Assembly: GCA_029379385.1 (NCBI GenBank)
Contig: CM055608.1
Coordinates: 32,285,048-32,349,047 of the forward strand
Source: Quillaja saponaria
Taxonomy: Eukaryota > Streptophyta > Magnoliopsida > Fabales > Quillajaceae
Length of the DNA stretch: 64,000 nt
Direction: 5' to 3'
In this document: positions 1-13,333 of the stretch, piece after piece
Numbering within the stretch: the stretch's first letter is position 1
Layout: every line of letters starts with the position of its first letter
Made by a program: the position numbers and the translations under genes
The notes under the pieces: model-generated
Told to the model about the DNA's origin: nothing
Database searches by the model: none
The model's input: only the letters and a program-made list of their open reading frames with translations

Positions 1-2866
1 ATGCAATAACCTCGGAAAATCACATGTTAAATGTGCACCTGCATGGAGTCCAACTCCAATGGCAATTCCTACAGCAATCACCTAAAAATAAAACAATGAA
101 AATTCATCATTTTTGGTAATCATGCATCAGGGTTCAAATTCTGAAATGTTAGTTGAGTATTATTTTTGTTACCTTATGAAAATTGATGTTGTCATCGAAT
201 GGGACGGCTACACCTAAGTTGGTTTTGCTTCTAAGCCAAGTAATGGTATTTCTGCAAACAGGTAATAAGATTATGGCCATGTTGAACTTTAAAGTTTCAG
301 CTGCCCCCTTAGCTGTTGTGACACAATAGCCCATGACATGAAACACAGCTCGGTTTTTGTACTGAAGGAATTTCCAAGTGAAAAGGCCTGCACAGATTGA
401 AAGCCACAAGGCCATCACCCAAATTCGTTTCCAATTGTCTTCTACAAAGTAAGTTAGCCCTCGGAAGCAACGTTTAATGGGGTTGTGCTCTTTGGTTGGG
501 ACTAGCTTTTGACTAAGGAGTTGGCTCAGAACTCGGCTGTCTCCGGCCAGGTTGGTTGATTGTGCTGGTGCTTGAAGAAGTAGCATTTCCAAGTTGTATA
601 ACTACATACACAAACACAAAAATTGGATGTCTTAAATCGAGATAAGAATGGGTCGTTTTTAGGATTTTGATGAGATGGGATCGAGGAATAAACGTCAAGT
701 ATTCATTAGAATCAAATTACTCTGATGATAATAAATTAACGAAATATTTTTGTCATTGAACTCAATAATAGTAATTAAATAAATAAAAATAAAAAACCTC
801 AATGTATCCGAGGTTGTCTGGATCAAGCTCCTCCATGATCATAGCTGCATATTCCTCCGCACGTTCTAGGATTTTTGATAGCTTATTAGCTGAAGCGCTT
901 AAGGTGATAATCTGCAAAAGTAATCAAATATTCAGATATAATCATATAGCTACTAACACATCTTTAATTAGTTAGTATTTAAAAATTGATAAGATTATGA
1001 CATTACTATTTGATTTCGGGAATTACTATAATTATACGATTAATTTTATTACTCACGTAAAGATGAATAAACTCTCGTATACTGAGTAACTCTGTAAATT
1101 ATTTATAAAATAGTTACTATTTCTTTTGTCTCTTAATTAATTCTCACCTCTTTCACTTCTTCTTCAGTAATTCGTCCATCTGCATTCTTGTCCACCCTGC
1201 AATATTGGTGAAGTCAGAGAAATTAATCAGTAACTTCGGATTTACACATTTTTAAATCTAATTTTTCTAAATTTTTATATTTAATAATTAAGTCAATTAA
1301 AACTTGATTCCCTTAATCCAGGAACGCATATTTCTTAGTTATTTTTTCATTTGTTTGGTCAAACCTCTACTTATCCACTAATATATATAAATATATTAAA
1401 GAAAAATAATTCAGAGATTCTAATAGTAAGGATGGCCAACGTTAGAATCCTCCTGATTAATGCTTTTGGCATTAGCCCTAAGCCATTTTTTAACATTTTG
1501 TTTAATTGTTTAAATATACAGAAAAATTCAAAAATAAGAATATATTTTCACATGGGAATTGCAAGGAATACGGCAGGTTGGTCAAATTTTTTGGTATATT
1601 ATGAAATTAATAATTAAATTAAATATATTTCTTACATATCAAAGAAGGTCTGTAGCCTTGAATCAAAGCTCTGATCTGTGAGTTGTTCCCAAAATTCCTG
1701 CAATTCAGCTTTTGTTATGGAAGTTGACATTATCCCACGTCTGCGAGATAATGCATCAAATAATTCGCTTGCAAACTCACTTGAGTCTTTCATGCCTGCA
1801 GATGAAACCCAAATTTTACAAATTTACTTCTGCAAAAATCAATTTTGGTAGGAATTATATTAAGTTTTAGTAGATTCACAAGTCACATGCATTATTAAAA
1901 AAAAAAAAAAGTAGCAAACGAGAATGTAAACTATTTATTAACTTTAGGAATTTCTCAGTAAAAAAAATATTTTAATAATTAATATTTGACGTATTGTCAT
2001 TGTATTTAGTCAAATTAAGAATAACAAGTTAAAAAAAAAAAAAAAAAAAAAACTTATAACTATACTTTTACTCGTGCATGAGAATTCTACATGGCAAAAG
2101 AAATTAACAACGACTAAAACGGGATAAGCTATACCCCACAAACATCTCTAAATAAATTAAACATGCAAAAAACAAGTTACTTCTATCTCCCATAAAATTG
2201 AAAAAAAAAGCAAAAAAAAACAAAGTGATTGATTCCTCTCATTTCAAACGTCACTTTTATCTCAAATGCTTGACTTTTATGAAAATTAAATTCCAATAAA
2301 AAAAGAAAGAAATAAAATATGAAAATTTTCAAAGTTGAGACAGACGACATACCTATACACTGTCCAAACCGCGTTTTGGGGAGTACACCATTAACAGCCA
2401 ATTCATCAAAACGCTTCTCCACCTCAGACCAGCCTTCAGTTCCCACCGTTTTGGACATAAACTTTAAGCCTCTCAATGCACGAGCAGCACCAGATTTAGA
2501 CCTATCCATCTTATTGAAATCCAATCTATTTGAAGAAGTCATTTTCTTCAATTCCTGTGAGACTTGTCTAAACCGAAACGACAGCTGTGAACCAAGCGAA
2601 GTCCTTCTTTCTAAACGACTAGCTAAAAACGCCGTTTCCGAATCACCTCCTCTAATGTTTTGGACAGAAACAGAATCATCACGAACATCTAATGTAATTT
2701 CAACGTAACAATTGTCATCATCTTTGAATCGTGCACTTTTCTTGCTGCTGTTTCTTTTGTTTAAAACTAACGGACCACTCAACTGTCCGCTATAGCCAAT
2801 TCTCTCGCTACCGCCATTGCTTTCGGTTTCCGACATCGAATCATGTTGGTTTTCTTGAATCTCCAT
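1..2866 (-). CDS. RBOHB: Respiratory burst oxidase homolog (NADPH oxidase), RBOHB-like, 3' end beyond window
   Basis: Plasma-membrane NADPH oxidase that passes electrons across the membrane to make superoxide in defence and development. The exons on the minus strand are 2353-2866, 1636-1795, 1148-1196, 798-911, 173-601 and 1-81, giving 449 residues before the left edge. All junctions are GT-AG and in phase. The N-terminus has the RBOH block around [12 protein letters not shown], then LRGLKFMSK, then the EF-hand region with the loop [12 protein letters not shown] and the segment [11 protein letters not shown], then LEMLLLQAP. Membrane entry follows at [12 protein letters not shown], then VMGYCVT and [11 protein letters not shown]. 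The last visible residues, [17 protein letters not shown], carry a histidine expected in haem binding. The FAD and NADPH domains lie outside the window. The short N-terminus and segments such as [11 protein letters not shown] and NWKRIW look more like RBOHB than RBOHD; the paralog call is inference. Calcium binding by the EF hands is the expected control. Confidence 0.88.
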
Positions 2867-5800
2867 TGCTAGCTATCTTCAATTCACTTCTCCTAAACAA
2901 ACAAAACCGAAAAAACCGTCAAATTAATTACTGCACGATGATACACAACAACAACAAGTCTCAATCTTAAATTATTAAGGTCGGATCATGAAATGATACC
3001 TTAAAAAATATTGATCCCGATGTTGATGTTGAAGTTGAAAGAGAGAAAAATTGTGGAAGGATTTGAGATGGAGCTAAGAATTGTCATAAACTTTATATAT
3101 ATATAAATATAGTGGTGGAATTAATGTGATGGCTAAAAAATATAATAGTAGTAGTAGTACGTAGTAGAGAAAGGTTGGGTAAGTCAAAAGGAGAAAATCA
3201 ATCAAGGGGCGCAAATGGATTATTTTGTGATGAGTGGAAGCTGGAGTGGGTAGGTTTCAATTTTCAAAGGTTTTGCTTTTTCTATTTATTTATTTTTAGT
3301 CAGGTTCAAATGATGGAAGCTGCACAATACAGCACAGCACAACAAGTTTAAGATTTGCGTCAAACAGAAATATAATTAAAACGACATGAAGTTACTGGGT
3401 AGGTCCCCAAAACCCAAATGTCAACAAAAAAAACTTAAGTATGTATTGTGTGAAGAATTGAAGATGATATAATATAAATTTTGCTCATATTGGAGAAAAT
3501 TACAGGGAAAGATCGATTGTTGATCTATTTGATATTCATATATTATTAATTAAATATTAGTTAGCTGGACATATATACATGTGAAAAAAAAAATAAAGAA
3601 ATAAATTATAGAAGATTATATTTTTTGTGACTAATTAATTTAAAAACTAATGGATGCATATTATAGTATACCTATTACATGAAAACTCGTGACAGTTTCA
3701 GTTTTCCTATTTAGCTAGTTATCTTATAACTCAAATCTAGCTAATATAAAAATTAATAACGAGATTAAAGTCAACATTATTAAGTTACATGCATGATTGT
3801 CACATTAATTATTTTATATTAATCACGGATTAATTATTCAAATAAACGAGTCTTTGTTTTGCTTGATCATGTTTTTGGATTGGTCGTCTTTCTTCCTTAT
3901 CCAGTTATCCTTAATAGTAAAAGGTGTAATATAAAGCTCATCATGATCATGTATAAACTACTTCAATTTTCCTTATGATAAAATAAGTTATATTTTGTTG
4001 ACAATAAATGGGATTAAATCAACACAGAATGTGCTCTAGAAAAAAGAAAAAAATAATTATGTGATATTGACTTTTGTTAGATAGCTAGCTAGGGTATGTA
4101 AAATCCTAAGAACGGAATGGTGGATTAATAACTGAAAAATGATGGGATATGATTGTGGAAGGTGCAGACTTGCAATTTGAAGTTTCCCATGTTTCGAAAA
4201 ATTGAGTCTTCTGGTTTTTTCACCATAAAACCAGTCAAATTTGAAAGCAATAATAATTTATACATTAGTTTGTTGGCTCATAAATATTCTCCCAAACAGA
4301 GAAGACATTTGAAGGAAACCGTCAAAGCTCATGATGTTACTTTTACCTGCTTCTTCATTATATCGTCTAAATACACTGCAAAAGGAAGATACGACGCGCT
4401 TTGTTTTGTCATAGAAAAACATTTTTGCTTATGTATCTCCTCATCTCACCAAAAATGGCCACATTGGTGCCAACTTTTCTCTTATCGATTGATCTCATCC
4501 TAGCAATATATATATGCTTAGGGTTTTGGTCTTTATTATTAGTGATTTACCTGAAAATGTTGGGTTGGATGTTGATGGGGTGTTGACTCAATGGTAAATT
4601 TGTTTAGTTGATCTAGAATTTAAGTTGTCTTGACGTCTTATTTAGTATTAATTTTTAGAGACACATGATAGTGTGATCCAAGAAACGGAGCAACCTATCT
4701 AATCTCTGGATTTTGCTTTAAAAATAATGGGTTTGATTAGAGGAGAAGATAAAAGCTGCACAATAATATAAGCTATAGTTATTATTTAGCTTAACTAATA
4801 AAAATATATTGTTATTATTTATTGGGATTTGAATTCTAAAGATAAGAAGGTATAACCAATTTCTCTAAAAAAAAAAAGAAAAATGAGACAGTCCAGGTTT
4901 TAGCTTCAATCAAAAAACAAATGTTAAGTATTTTTAAAATAACTAATTTTAATTTCATCCAAGCCTAAAATAGGATCATATTTATAAGAAAAATTAATAT
5001 TTTGCTCCCAATATTTAAGAAGAGGTATAGCAAGTAGTCTTTTATTTTTATTTTCTCTTTCTTTGCTGGTTCAGAATTAAGACAAGAGACTTAATTAGTA
5101 GCTAGAAGAAGGAATAACGGTATCCAGAAAAATAAGCATAGGCCAAATTGTACAAATTGTGATGGTAACTTGTAAGATATAAATACAGTTTATCTGAGCG
5201 GTGAGAGCCCGTATTTCACGTTTGAGTTTTAAATGTCATTTCAGCACATAAATATTTGGTTAAGAATTCAAAATCACTTTTATAGATATGAAACATAATT
5301 TGTTGGTGTTTTTCAACTATTACACATTTGTAGCTTTTGCAAAACACACGTTAAAGAAAACATGGAACGCAATTTTATTTATTTTTAAACAAAATTAGTC
5401 ATTAAAGTTTTCCTTATTTACATCAAATATTTTGTCTTCTTGCTGGAACCCAATGCCCATCTCGCTCTCACTTTTCAACTCTCTACTCTAGGTGCTTTAT
5501 CTTGTTGGATCTATTCAATTTTCTTTATCTTGTATTTGTATTATTTTATATTTTACAAGTTAAATACTTCATTAATTTATCATATTATGTGCAAAAATAT
5601 CTTTTAAGTATTATTAAAAATAAATATATAAATTATATTAAAAAGATAATTCAAACATTGTAATGAAAACTGTTATTTTAATTTATTTATTAAAAATATT
5701 AATAAATTTAAACATAAATAAAATAAAATCACTTTTGTAACCAAATATATATTCACATAAATTAATAATCATTTTATGTCTTTTATATCATTTAAAACAT

Positions 5801-7746
5801 TTATGAAGTTATGTAATTAACCAAACATCTCATTCAGTACCAAAATTACTTTTCAAATATTAACAAAACATGAAAATAAATTGTTTCAAAATCAATTATT
5901 CAATAATCCTTTTTGACAAAAATTAATTTTCCGAAACAGTTTTTGGAACGCCAGCCAAACTAGAACATAGGCATTCATTCAAGGGTGACTTCTATTTTGT
6001 TTTTCGTCTCTACTCTTTTTGAGCTACAACTTTTGAAAGGCCATCTTTTGCATCTAGAAAGCCCCAATTGTATAAATTATAAATAAAATTTACTAACTAT
6101 TATTATACTAACATAATTTCCCTTTTTGGTCCAACAATTTAAATTGAGTAAAATTATAAAGATAATAAGTAAAGCTATATATTTTAAAATAATATTTGTT
6201 AAAACCCATAACTTAATTATAATGTAAATTTATTTATGCTTTACTTTCACTCTTTTTATTTTTTATTTTTTTTATACAAAAAAGAGAAATAAAATAGTTA
6301 GGTGGGTGAAAAAGAAGAGAAGAAATACTTCAAACAATAACAAAATGCATGTGTGAGAGACACAGCACGTTTAGGAATGAAGAAGTCGGTGGGGTTAAAT
6401 CAGCAGTAGCAGTGGTAAACTCACTAACTTTATTCAGATTTTTTGGCTTAAAACTTTCATTAGATTCTCTTTCAGTGTCATCGTATGTTGGCACCTTATT
6501 CTTCGTTTTCTCTTATATTTATTTTCTTTTAATTCACATTCGGCACTTAAATACATAAATACGAGTTTATTTTTCCCTTTCGTTGGTGGAACTGACAACA
6601 ATCTAATATAATTTGTTTCTATAACAAGACGGGATTAGCATGGTAGTCAAAAAGTTAGATTTTTTTTATTTTTTATTGTTGATTTATTGAGTTCAAATAT
6701 GTTTGAAAAAAGTGAATTAACCTAAGTGCACAAGTTCACCCATAAATTTATATTGATTTTTCTGTCATAAAAAAATTATTAGTAACAAAAAAGGAGATTA
6801 ATTTTTTGCTCTCTCTATTGTCTTGATTAGACAAGGACAACACAAAAATTAATCTCTTCCTTCTAAGGTCACAAAATCAACTTCCCATCCTACCAACCTA
6901 GGATAAAACATTGTGAACCAGAAAAAAACAACAAATGAACACTTGAATGAAAGTGCAGCTCTAAAACTCTGTGAAAATGGCCAATACTCTTTCAGCTCCC
7001 TTTATTCCACAATCAAGATCTTGTTATTGAATTTGAAATACTAAGTATCTATTACTTTTATTTTCTCTGCCTAACAACATCACATGAGAAAGTGATGGAC
7101 CATTTGTCCCCACTCTCTGTCTCTTTTCCTTTAGTAATGGGATTGGAGAAATCTTACAAAATCACCCTCTATCTAGATAGTTACGCAAGCCCAACAACAA
7201 TGGACCTACCCAGCACTTCTTAGTTGTCACATTGTTTTGATTATATGACATTTAGCTTCTAAAAGCTCCATTCAATTACAAAGACCATGACCCAGAAAGT
7301 TCAAACACTGAGGTTTTCAATCCTTGAATATATTGAGGTCGAGGTGTATGAATGAATGTCAGAGGAAGCTCTTAATTTTTTGTCTGACAATTAACATTAG
7401 CAGTTTTTTGCAGAGACAAAGAATGAAGTCAAATAAAAGTAGGGATGGATTTTACATTCAGTGTTACACATTAACAGTGTTTTGCAGAGGGAATAATGGA
7501 GGCACTAAGAGATAAAAATGAATGAACAGGGAAGTAAAGAAGGCCCAGTGCAACTACAACTGCCAGCCTCAAGGATTCCTTGGAGTAGCATTAAAGACTG
7601 TAGTAGTAGATATTCATCACATCACCCAAACCACCAAAGACAATTTATTTCCTAGAGAAAAAAGGGAAAAGAGAATGAAACAAAAAGGAAACAGATTTAT
7701 AACTAGAAAGTTGATTGATGTCTTGATGATATTTTGCAGGAACAAT
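2867..7746. other. Intergenic region between divergent RBOH and formin genes
   Basis: This 4.9-kb stretch separates two divergently transcribed genes and must hold both promoters. It is AT-rich with homopolymer runs. Scattered ORFs of 60-116 codons have no recognisable domains and look like chance. The last part, about 7300-7746, is probably the formin leader: it contains a small upstream ORF (7324-7515) and three TTTTGCAG motifs that resemble splice acceptors. I see no transposon ends or RNA gene here. Confidence 0.6.
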
Positions 7747-10700
7747 ATGGGTTACGGTTCTAAGATTCTTCTCATGATCTTCTTTATTATGATCCTATTC
7801 ATGCTCTTATCATTACAAAGTACCCACATTTTGATAGCAGATAATCTGTCCAATGCAGCAAAGGACATTCGCATTCATGGCATACAACAGATGTATTTCA
7901 TGAAGGGCAGTGGATATGGGATTGAAAACCAGATTGAGAAGGTTTCTGGAAAGGATGAGAGAAATGAAGCTTCAGTGGTGCAGAAAATTAGGGCTTTGCT
8001 TGGATTGAAGAGCTTCCATATCAGAAGGCCACCTACTGGGGATTTTCCCTATGTTTCACCATCACCTGCTCCATCACCCAACATTGAATCTGAAGCTCCA
8101 GCTCCTGTTTTGGTGACCCATATATATGCACATCCTCATCCTTCACCACATCACTCACATAGGATTCCACAGCTTCACAAGGCTCAACATGAGGATAAAG
8201 AAAGAGTTAAAAGAGTACTAGTGCCAGTTCTTGTGTCTGCGGGAGTGACAATTGTAATTTCTGTTCTTGCCCTTTTCTGGGTCTGCAAGAAATTCGGAAA
8301 TCAAAGAAAGAAACCCAATAGACCAATGTTGTTATATGGCAAAAAGGGAGACACCAGAGGTGAGTCAAAGTTTGTCCCTGCTCAAAATTCAGCTTGCAAG
8401 GTGAGTTCAAACTCTGGTCTTGATCACTTTTACCTTGATTCATTAGTGGATATAGAGCTACATGCTTCCGGAGATGTTAACACATTATCAAATCATAGCA
8501 GCCCAAAATGTATGTTGTATGAGAGGGAAGAAGCAAACCAAGAAGTGATAATTTCAGAATTTGAAAATGCTAGTAGTTCATCCACAAAGGAAATTATGTA
8601 TGTTCATGAAGATGTAGAATCAATCAAATATGATTCTGATGGTAATGACTCACCCATTGAATCTCATTCGTCAGATGATGAATCTTTTCATTCTTTGGTT
8701 AATTCGCATTCATCAAATGTCAGACTTTCCAATGCTTCAGCTGGTAGTTTAAGTGAGACATCAGACATTTTGTCCCCACAAATGTCAAAGCCAAAACCTT
8801 CTTTAGCAAATTCTACTGATCTACCAGTTACACTAACAAATCATGACCAATGCACTGCAAAGATTTCAATTTCACACATGCAAACTACTCAATCTCCATC
8901 TAATCCCAAACAGGAAGAGCTAAAAGTTGAAAGGTCTTCAGACTGTCAAAGAAAAATGAGACCCCCACCATCACCTCCACCCCCACCCCCACCTCCCCCA
9001 CATCACATGACCTTGTGTCCTTCTAATTCTCTTTGTTATCCATCTAGAGTTACATCTAAAGCTTCATGTTCATCAACAAAACCTAATTTATTATCTCCAA
9101 GAAATTCATATTCCTCTTCAGGATCCAACCGAAGTACAGAAAGTGAGTTGCCTGCTTCGCCTGTCCACAATACAACAGAAAGTCTGTCTAGAATTCCCTC
9201 ACCACCATGTCCACCTCCATTTCTTACAGGAAACAACTACTCTTTGAAAACCCCACCTCCTCCACCATCTCAACTTCCCCATTTTATACCCCTTGGCAAA
9301 GATGGAGCCCCACTGCCAAAACTGAAACCACTTCACTGGGACAAAGTTAGATCTGCCCCAGATCGATCAATGGTGTGGGATAAGCTGCGGTCGAGTTCAT
9401 TTGAGTAAGTTACTTCTCTTTCATGGAAACGAAGTTATTTCTTTTATTTTTTTTCCCTTGTAGAATAAAACATAATTCACTAAAGAATGATGAGGCATTG
9501 ATCGAGTGAAACAGATTGGATGAGGAAATGATGGAGTCACTTTTTGGTTACAATCTACAAAATTCAATAAAGATTGATGAGGCAAAGAGCAAAAGCCCTT
9601 CTCCCAGCAAGCATGTCCTTGAACCTAAGAGGCTGCAGAATATTACAATACTCTCAAAAGCTTTGAATGTGACTGCTGAACAAGTATGTGAAGCACTAAT
9701 ACAAGGTAGTACTCCTTTAACTCCAACATCAATCATTAGATCCTGTTTCCTTTTCATTTTTTTTTTCTCTCAAAATGTGGTCTCAGGAATATGGCATACT
9801 GGTATCAGCAATGAAATGAACCTAAAACTTTTTTCTGTATGGTTATATAGAAACATCTGTACACCTACGAATATAAAGTAGCCAAAATGTCACCAAATTT
9901 AAATATTAACAGAACCTAGAAAAGCAGGGGATGGCTTGTCTCTTCAACAACTAGAGGCACTGGTGAAAATGGTACCCACCAAAGAAGAAGAGGCTAAGCT
10001 CTCGAGCTATAAAGGAAATATCAATGAACTGGGATCAGCAGAGAAGTTCGTGAGGAAAATCCTTGATGTACCATTTGCCTTTCTACGAATTGAAGCAATG
10101 CTTTACAAGGAGACCTTTGAAGATGAGGTGGTTCACCTTAAAAACTCTTTTTCAATGCTGGAGGTAACCATTACATGCCATATCTAAAACCAGTTTTGAT
10201 TGAAACCAAAATCTTGACAAAACAAATTTCCACTGCTTGTTTTCTTGTGACATTAGGAGGCATGCAAGGAACTAAGGTCAAGCAGGCTATTCTTGAAGTT
10301 ACTTGAGACTGTACTCAAAACCGGCAACCGTATGAATGTTGGGACAATAAGAGGAGGTGCTAGAGCATTTAAACTTGACACCCTCCTTAAGCTTTCTGAC
10401 GTTAAAGGAACTGATGGGAAGACTACCTTACTCCATTTTGTCGTCCAAGAAATCATTCGGGCAGAAGGAATTAGAGCTTCGGATAGCATAATGGGGAGAA
10501 TCACCCAGATAAACAAAAACAGAACTGTTGAAGAGAAGGAAGAAGATTACAGAAATATGGGCCTAGATCTTGTTTGTGGTCTAAGTACTGAACTATACAA
10601 TGCAAAGAAGACTGCTACAATTGACTTGGATGTTCTTGCAAGCTCTGTTTCAAACCTCTCAGATGGAAAGGCCAAACTCCATCATTTAATATACAAGCAG

Positions 10701-10982
10701 TTGCATGTGAATGAAAAAAGTGGGGAATTTGTAAACACAATGAAGTCCTTCATAGACTACGCAGATAAGAATCTAAAGGACTTGCAAGAAGATGAAGATA
10801 AGGTAATATCACGTGTCAAAGAGATTACTGAGTATTTTCATGGAGATGTGAGCAAAGAAGAAGCAAACCCTCTTAGGATCTTTGTGATTGTGAGAGACTT
10901 TCTTGGCATGCTAGATAATGTTTGTAAAGAGCTTAGAAGGTCCAAAGTCCCTCGCAGTCCAAACCCTCTTGCTCCATTCTGA
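7747..10982 (+). CDS. Group I formin (membrane-anchored FH2 actin nucleator)
   Basis: Formins nucleate and processively elongate actin filaments; plant group I formins are membrane proteins that link actin to the cell surface. The coding exons are 7747-9404, 9515-9705, 9913-10163 and 10257-10982, encoding 941 residues. Residues 1-33 form a hydrophobic signal peptide ([18 protein letters not shown]). A proline/serine/histidine-rich extracellular part follows, then a transmembrane helix at about 155-180 ([20 protein letters not shown]) and basic residues. A long Ser-rich cytosolic linker leads to the FH1 polyproline run at about 405-420, which recruits profilin. FH2 starts at about 523 with [11 protein letters not shown] and contains the signatures [16 protein letters not shown] and [17 protein letters not shown]. 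The start at 7747 is chosen because it begins the signal peptide; an in-frame ATG at 7522 would bury that peptide behind 75 hydrophilic residues. I do not assign a family number. Confidence 0.92.
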
Positions 10983-11722
10983 TAGATTTAGACTGCCTTT
11001 GTGTGCATGAAGAATTCAATCTATCAGAAACCAGAGTGTAACTTTGTCTATAGTTTTACAGACTTTGGATGTTTAAACTTTTTGAATTTGTAACCTCTGA
11101 TTGACCTGATTCTTAAAGTAGACATGTTGAATTATTTGACTTTTTGATTGAAATCTTGAAAAAGAATTAGTGATAAATTATAGTCTTCGGCTTTTAATTT
11201 ACTAATCACATGTGACTTTTAAATTCAAAGTGTTTTAATCATTTATTAAATGATATTTTTTTTAAAAGTTTATATAAAAGAGTTTTTTTTTTAAGTTTTT
11301 TAGTCTCTGTCTAAAAGATAAAATATGAGTTAGTATGTGTAAGGCAAGAATTCAAATCACAAAATTCGATATTTGAATTTCGATTTCGATTTAATTATTT
11401 GAATTTGAAATTGATTTGAATATGAATTCAAATCAAATAAAAATTCTTTTAAGAGTTTGAATTTAAATTCAAATTATGTAGTATTTGATTTGATATTTGA
11501 TCAAATTATTTGATTAAGTATTCGCTTAAATAAAAAATAATTACATATAATTATAAATTTTATATATTTATTTAATTTTTTTGTTTTTAAGTATTACATT
11601 TACCATTTTTATTTAGATGTAAGATCCTCTAGAATTTTTAGGAATTATACCAAATAAAATTCTCTTAATTTTTGTTAGCAACAACTTTTTAAAATATATT
11701 TTAATAAGAAAATTATGATTAA

Positions 11723-11850
11723 AATTAGAATTAGAGTCAACGGGTAGGATTGGGATTAGGGTTAAGGTTAGAGTTAGGATAAGGTTAAGATTAGGGTTAG
11801 ATTTAGGCTTACACTCTAAGTTAATATTAGGATTGGGTTTAAGCTTAAAG
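11723..11850 (+). repeat. Degenerate telomere-like (TTAGGGTT-related) repeat
   Basis: The stretch contains many close variants of the plant telomere motif TTTAGGG, such as GGATTAGGGTTAAGGTTAG and GATTAGGGTTAGATTTAG. Similar sequence (TTAGAGCTAGGATTTAG) resumes just after 12338, so the block appears interrupted by the element at 11850-12337. It is short and degenerate, so it is an interstitial remnant and not a chromosome end. Confidence 0.6.
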
Positions 11851-12337
11851 TCTATTTGGATAAAGGGGAATGGAAGAAGAGGAAAGGAGATGAGAGAGTA
11901 ATGTATATTTTTTCTTGTTTGTGAGTTTTTTTTTTAATGAAGGGAGAGGAAATGGAAGGATTCATATATCTCTCAAAATCCCTACATACCTCAAAATTTT
12001 AATTCCTCCAAATTTTAAATTTGGAAGGAGATGATAAGTAATTTATAATTTTTTTATTGCAGTACCAAATATATCTTATTATTTTTATTAAATATTTGCT
12101 AATACTCAATTAAAACATTGTAATGAAAAAATCTTTAAAATATAAATATTTTATCCTCTTCTCTCCTTTCTCCCCAGCTTCCAAATAAGAAATATACACT
12201 ATCCTTTCCTCTCCTCTCCTTTCATTTTTTTTTAACTTCCAAATGAGAGAAATGATAAGTGTCAATTTTTCTCTACTCTCATTTCCTTTCCTTAGCCTTT
12301 AATTATTCTCATCTCTTTTCCCCTTGAACTCCTAGAC
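11850..12337. mobile_element. Possible MITE with purine-rich and pyrimidine-rich inverted arms
   Basis: The left end begins TCTATTTGGATAAAGGGGAA and the reverse complement of the right end reads GTCTAGGAGTTCAAGGGGAA, so the termini are similar inverted repeats. Inside, an arm rich in GGAAAGGAGATGAGAG faces a complementary CT-rich arm at about 12150-12300. There is no coding capacity. I could not define a clean target-site duplication, so family and exact ends are uncertain. Confidence 0.4.
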
Positions 12338-13166
12338 CCTTAGAGCTAGGATTTAGAATAAAAATATGGTATATTTTTAATATGATATTTAATTTATTAA
12401 TAAAAAAATTAAATCAAATTATTTGAATGGTTGAGATTTTTAAAAAATAGAGTAAATGGCTAAAATTAAAGAAATTCTACTTGTAGTTTTTGTTGATGAT
12501 TATGTCATTTGAATATTCATACTTGGATTTTAAATTACTTTGTTTTATTTTTAAGTTTAAACATAAATTTTCTTTATAAATATTATTTTATGCAATAAAA
12601 ACTTAAATATTTGAATTTAAATCAAACATTTGAATATTCGTCAAATTTATGTTCAAATATCATTTTAGTTTGAAGAGGTATTCGAATTTGTATTTGATAG
12701 TTGAATTGAAATATAAATATAAATAATATAATATTTAAATTTATTCTATTCGAATTTTAGCCTATGAGTAAAAATGGGGTGAATAGTTATTAAAAAATTA
12801 ATCTTTTTAATTAATTTAAATTAATAAAATATATTAAATTTAAATAGATAGATAATTAAGTTTCTATTTGATTTGGTATTAAATAAATAATTCTAAATTT
12901 AATAAAGGTATAATGAATAGGTTCACCTTCAGCATTTTGTTTTTGCTATAATTTCAGTTAAAAAAAAATTACCTTTCCTAAAATCAGAAGTAGAATCCAA
13001 GGGTGTACTAATATGACTTGATGCTTCATATTTCATAACAGCTTACACGGCGTCGTATTTGTATCACACATCCCAATCTATTTATGTCTCGGAGACCTAA
13101 TCGAGTCCAACTTCCTTCGACCATCACAATTCAAGAACATTCGGGACGTCACCAGGTTAATTAAAT

Positions 13167-13230
13167 TGACGTGGCCTATTTTCATTGGATTGAACACTCT
13201 AGCAAAAGTATTAAACCGAACGCTATATAT
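13167..13230 (+). promoter_or_regulatory. BiP promoter: ER-stress element (ERSE), overlapping UPRE-like TGACGTGG, and TATA box
   Basis: On the minus strand positions 13188-13170 read CCAAT, nine bases, then CCACG, which is an exact match to the ER-stress element CCAAT-N9-CCACG. The plus strand across one end reads TGACGTGG (13167-13174), matching the UPR-type element bound by bZIP factors such as bZIP28 and bZIP60 in plants. A TATA-like CTATATAT lies at 13223-13230, about 105 bases before the ATG. A further GACGTCA site lies near 13146. This arrangement is what is known for unfolded-protein-response induction of BiP genes. Confidence 0.85.
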
Positions 13231-13333
13231 GGAGCTCTCATAAACACCTTCTTCGCTACAATTTGAATTCAGGAAGAAGAAAGAAGGAAAGGAGAGTGTT
13301 AGAGAGGAAGAGCAAATTGCTGAAACAAACGAC

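Larger units (their letters stand above)
10983..13333. other. Intergenic region with degenerate repeats; BiP promoter at its end
   Basis: This AT-rich region lies between the formin stop and the BiP start. It holds TTTGAATTT-type palindromic DNA at about 11340-11530 and again at about 12600-12760, a telomere-like block, a MITE-like element, and the BiP promoter in the last 300 bases. I see no protein-coding gene. Confidence 0.6.

Noticed and set aside
2183..2352. C-terminal readthrough of RBOH exon 1
   Set aside because: It runs past a good GT donor into a Phe-rich, intron-like translation; the exon 2 EF-hand region follows in phase.
4153..4586. Overlapping ORFs of 116 and 61 codons in the RBOH-formin spacer
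   Set aside because: No motif, no splice context, and two overlapping frames of similar quality suggest chance.
7522..7746. Upstream in-frame ATG extending the formin by 75 residues
   Set aside because: It would place a hydrophilic stretch before the signal peptide that starts at 7747; group I formins begin with the signal peptide.
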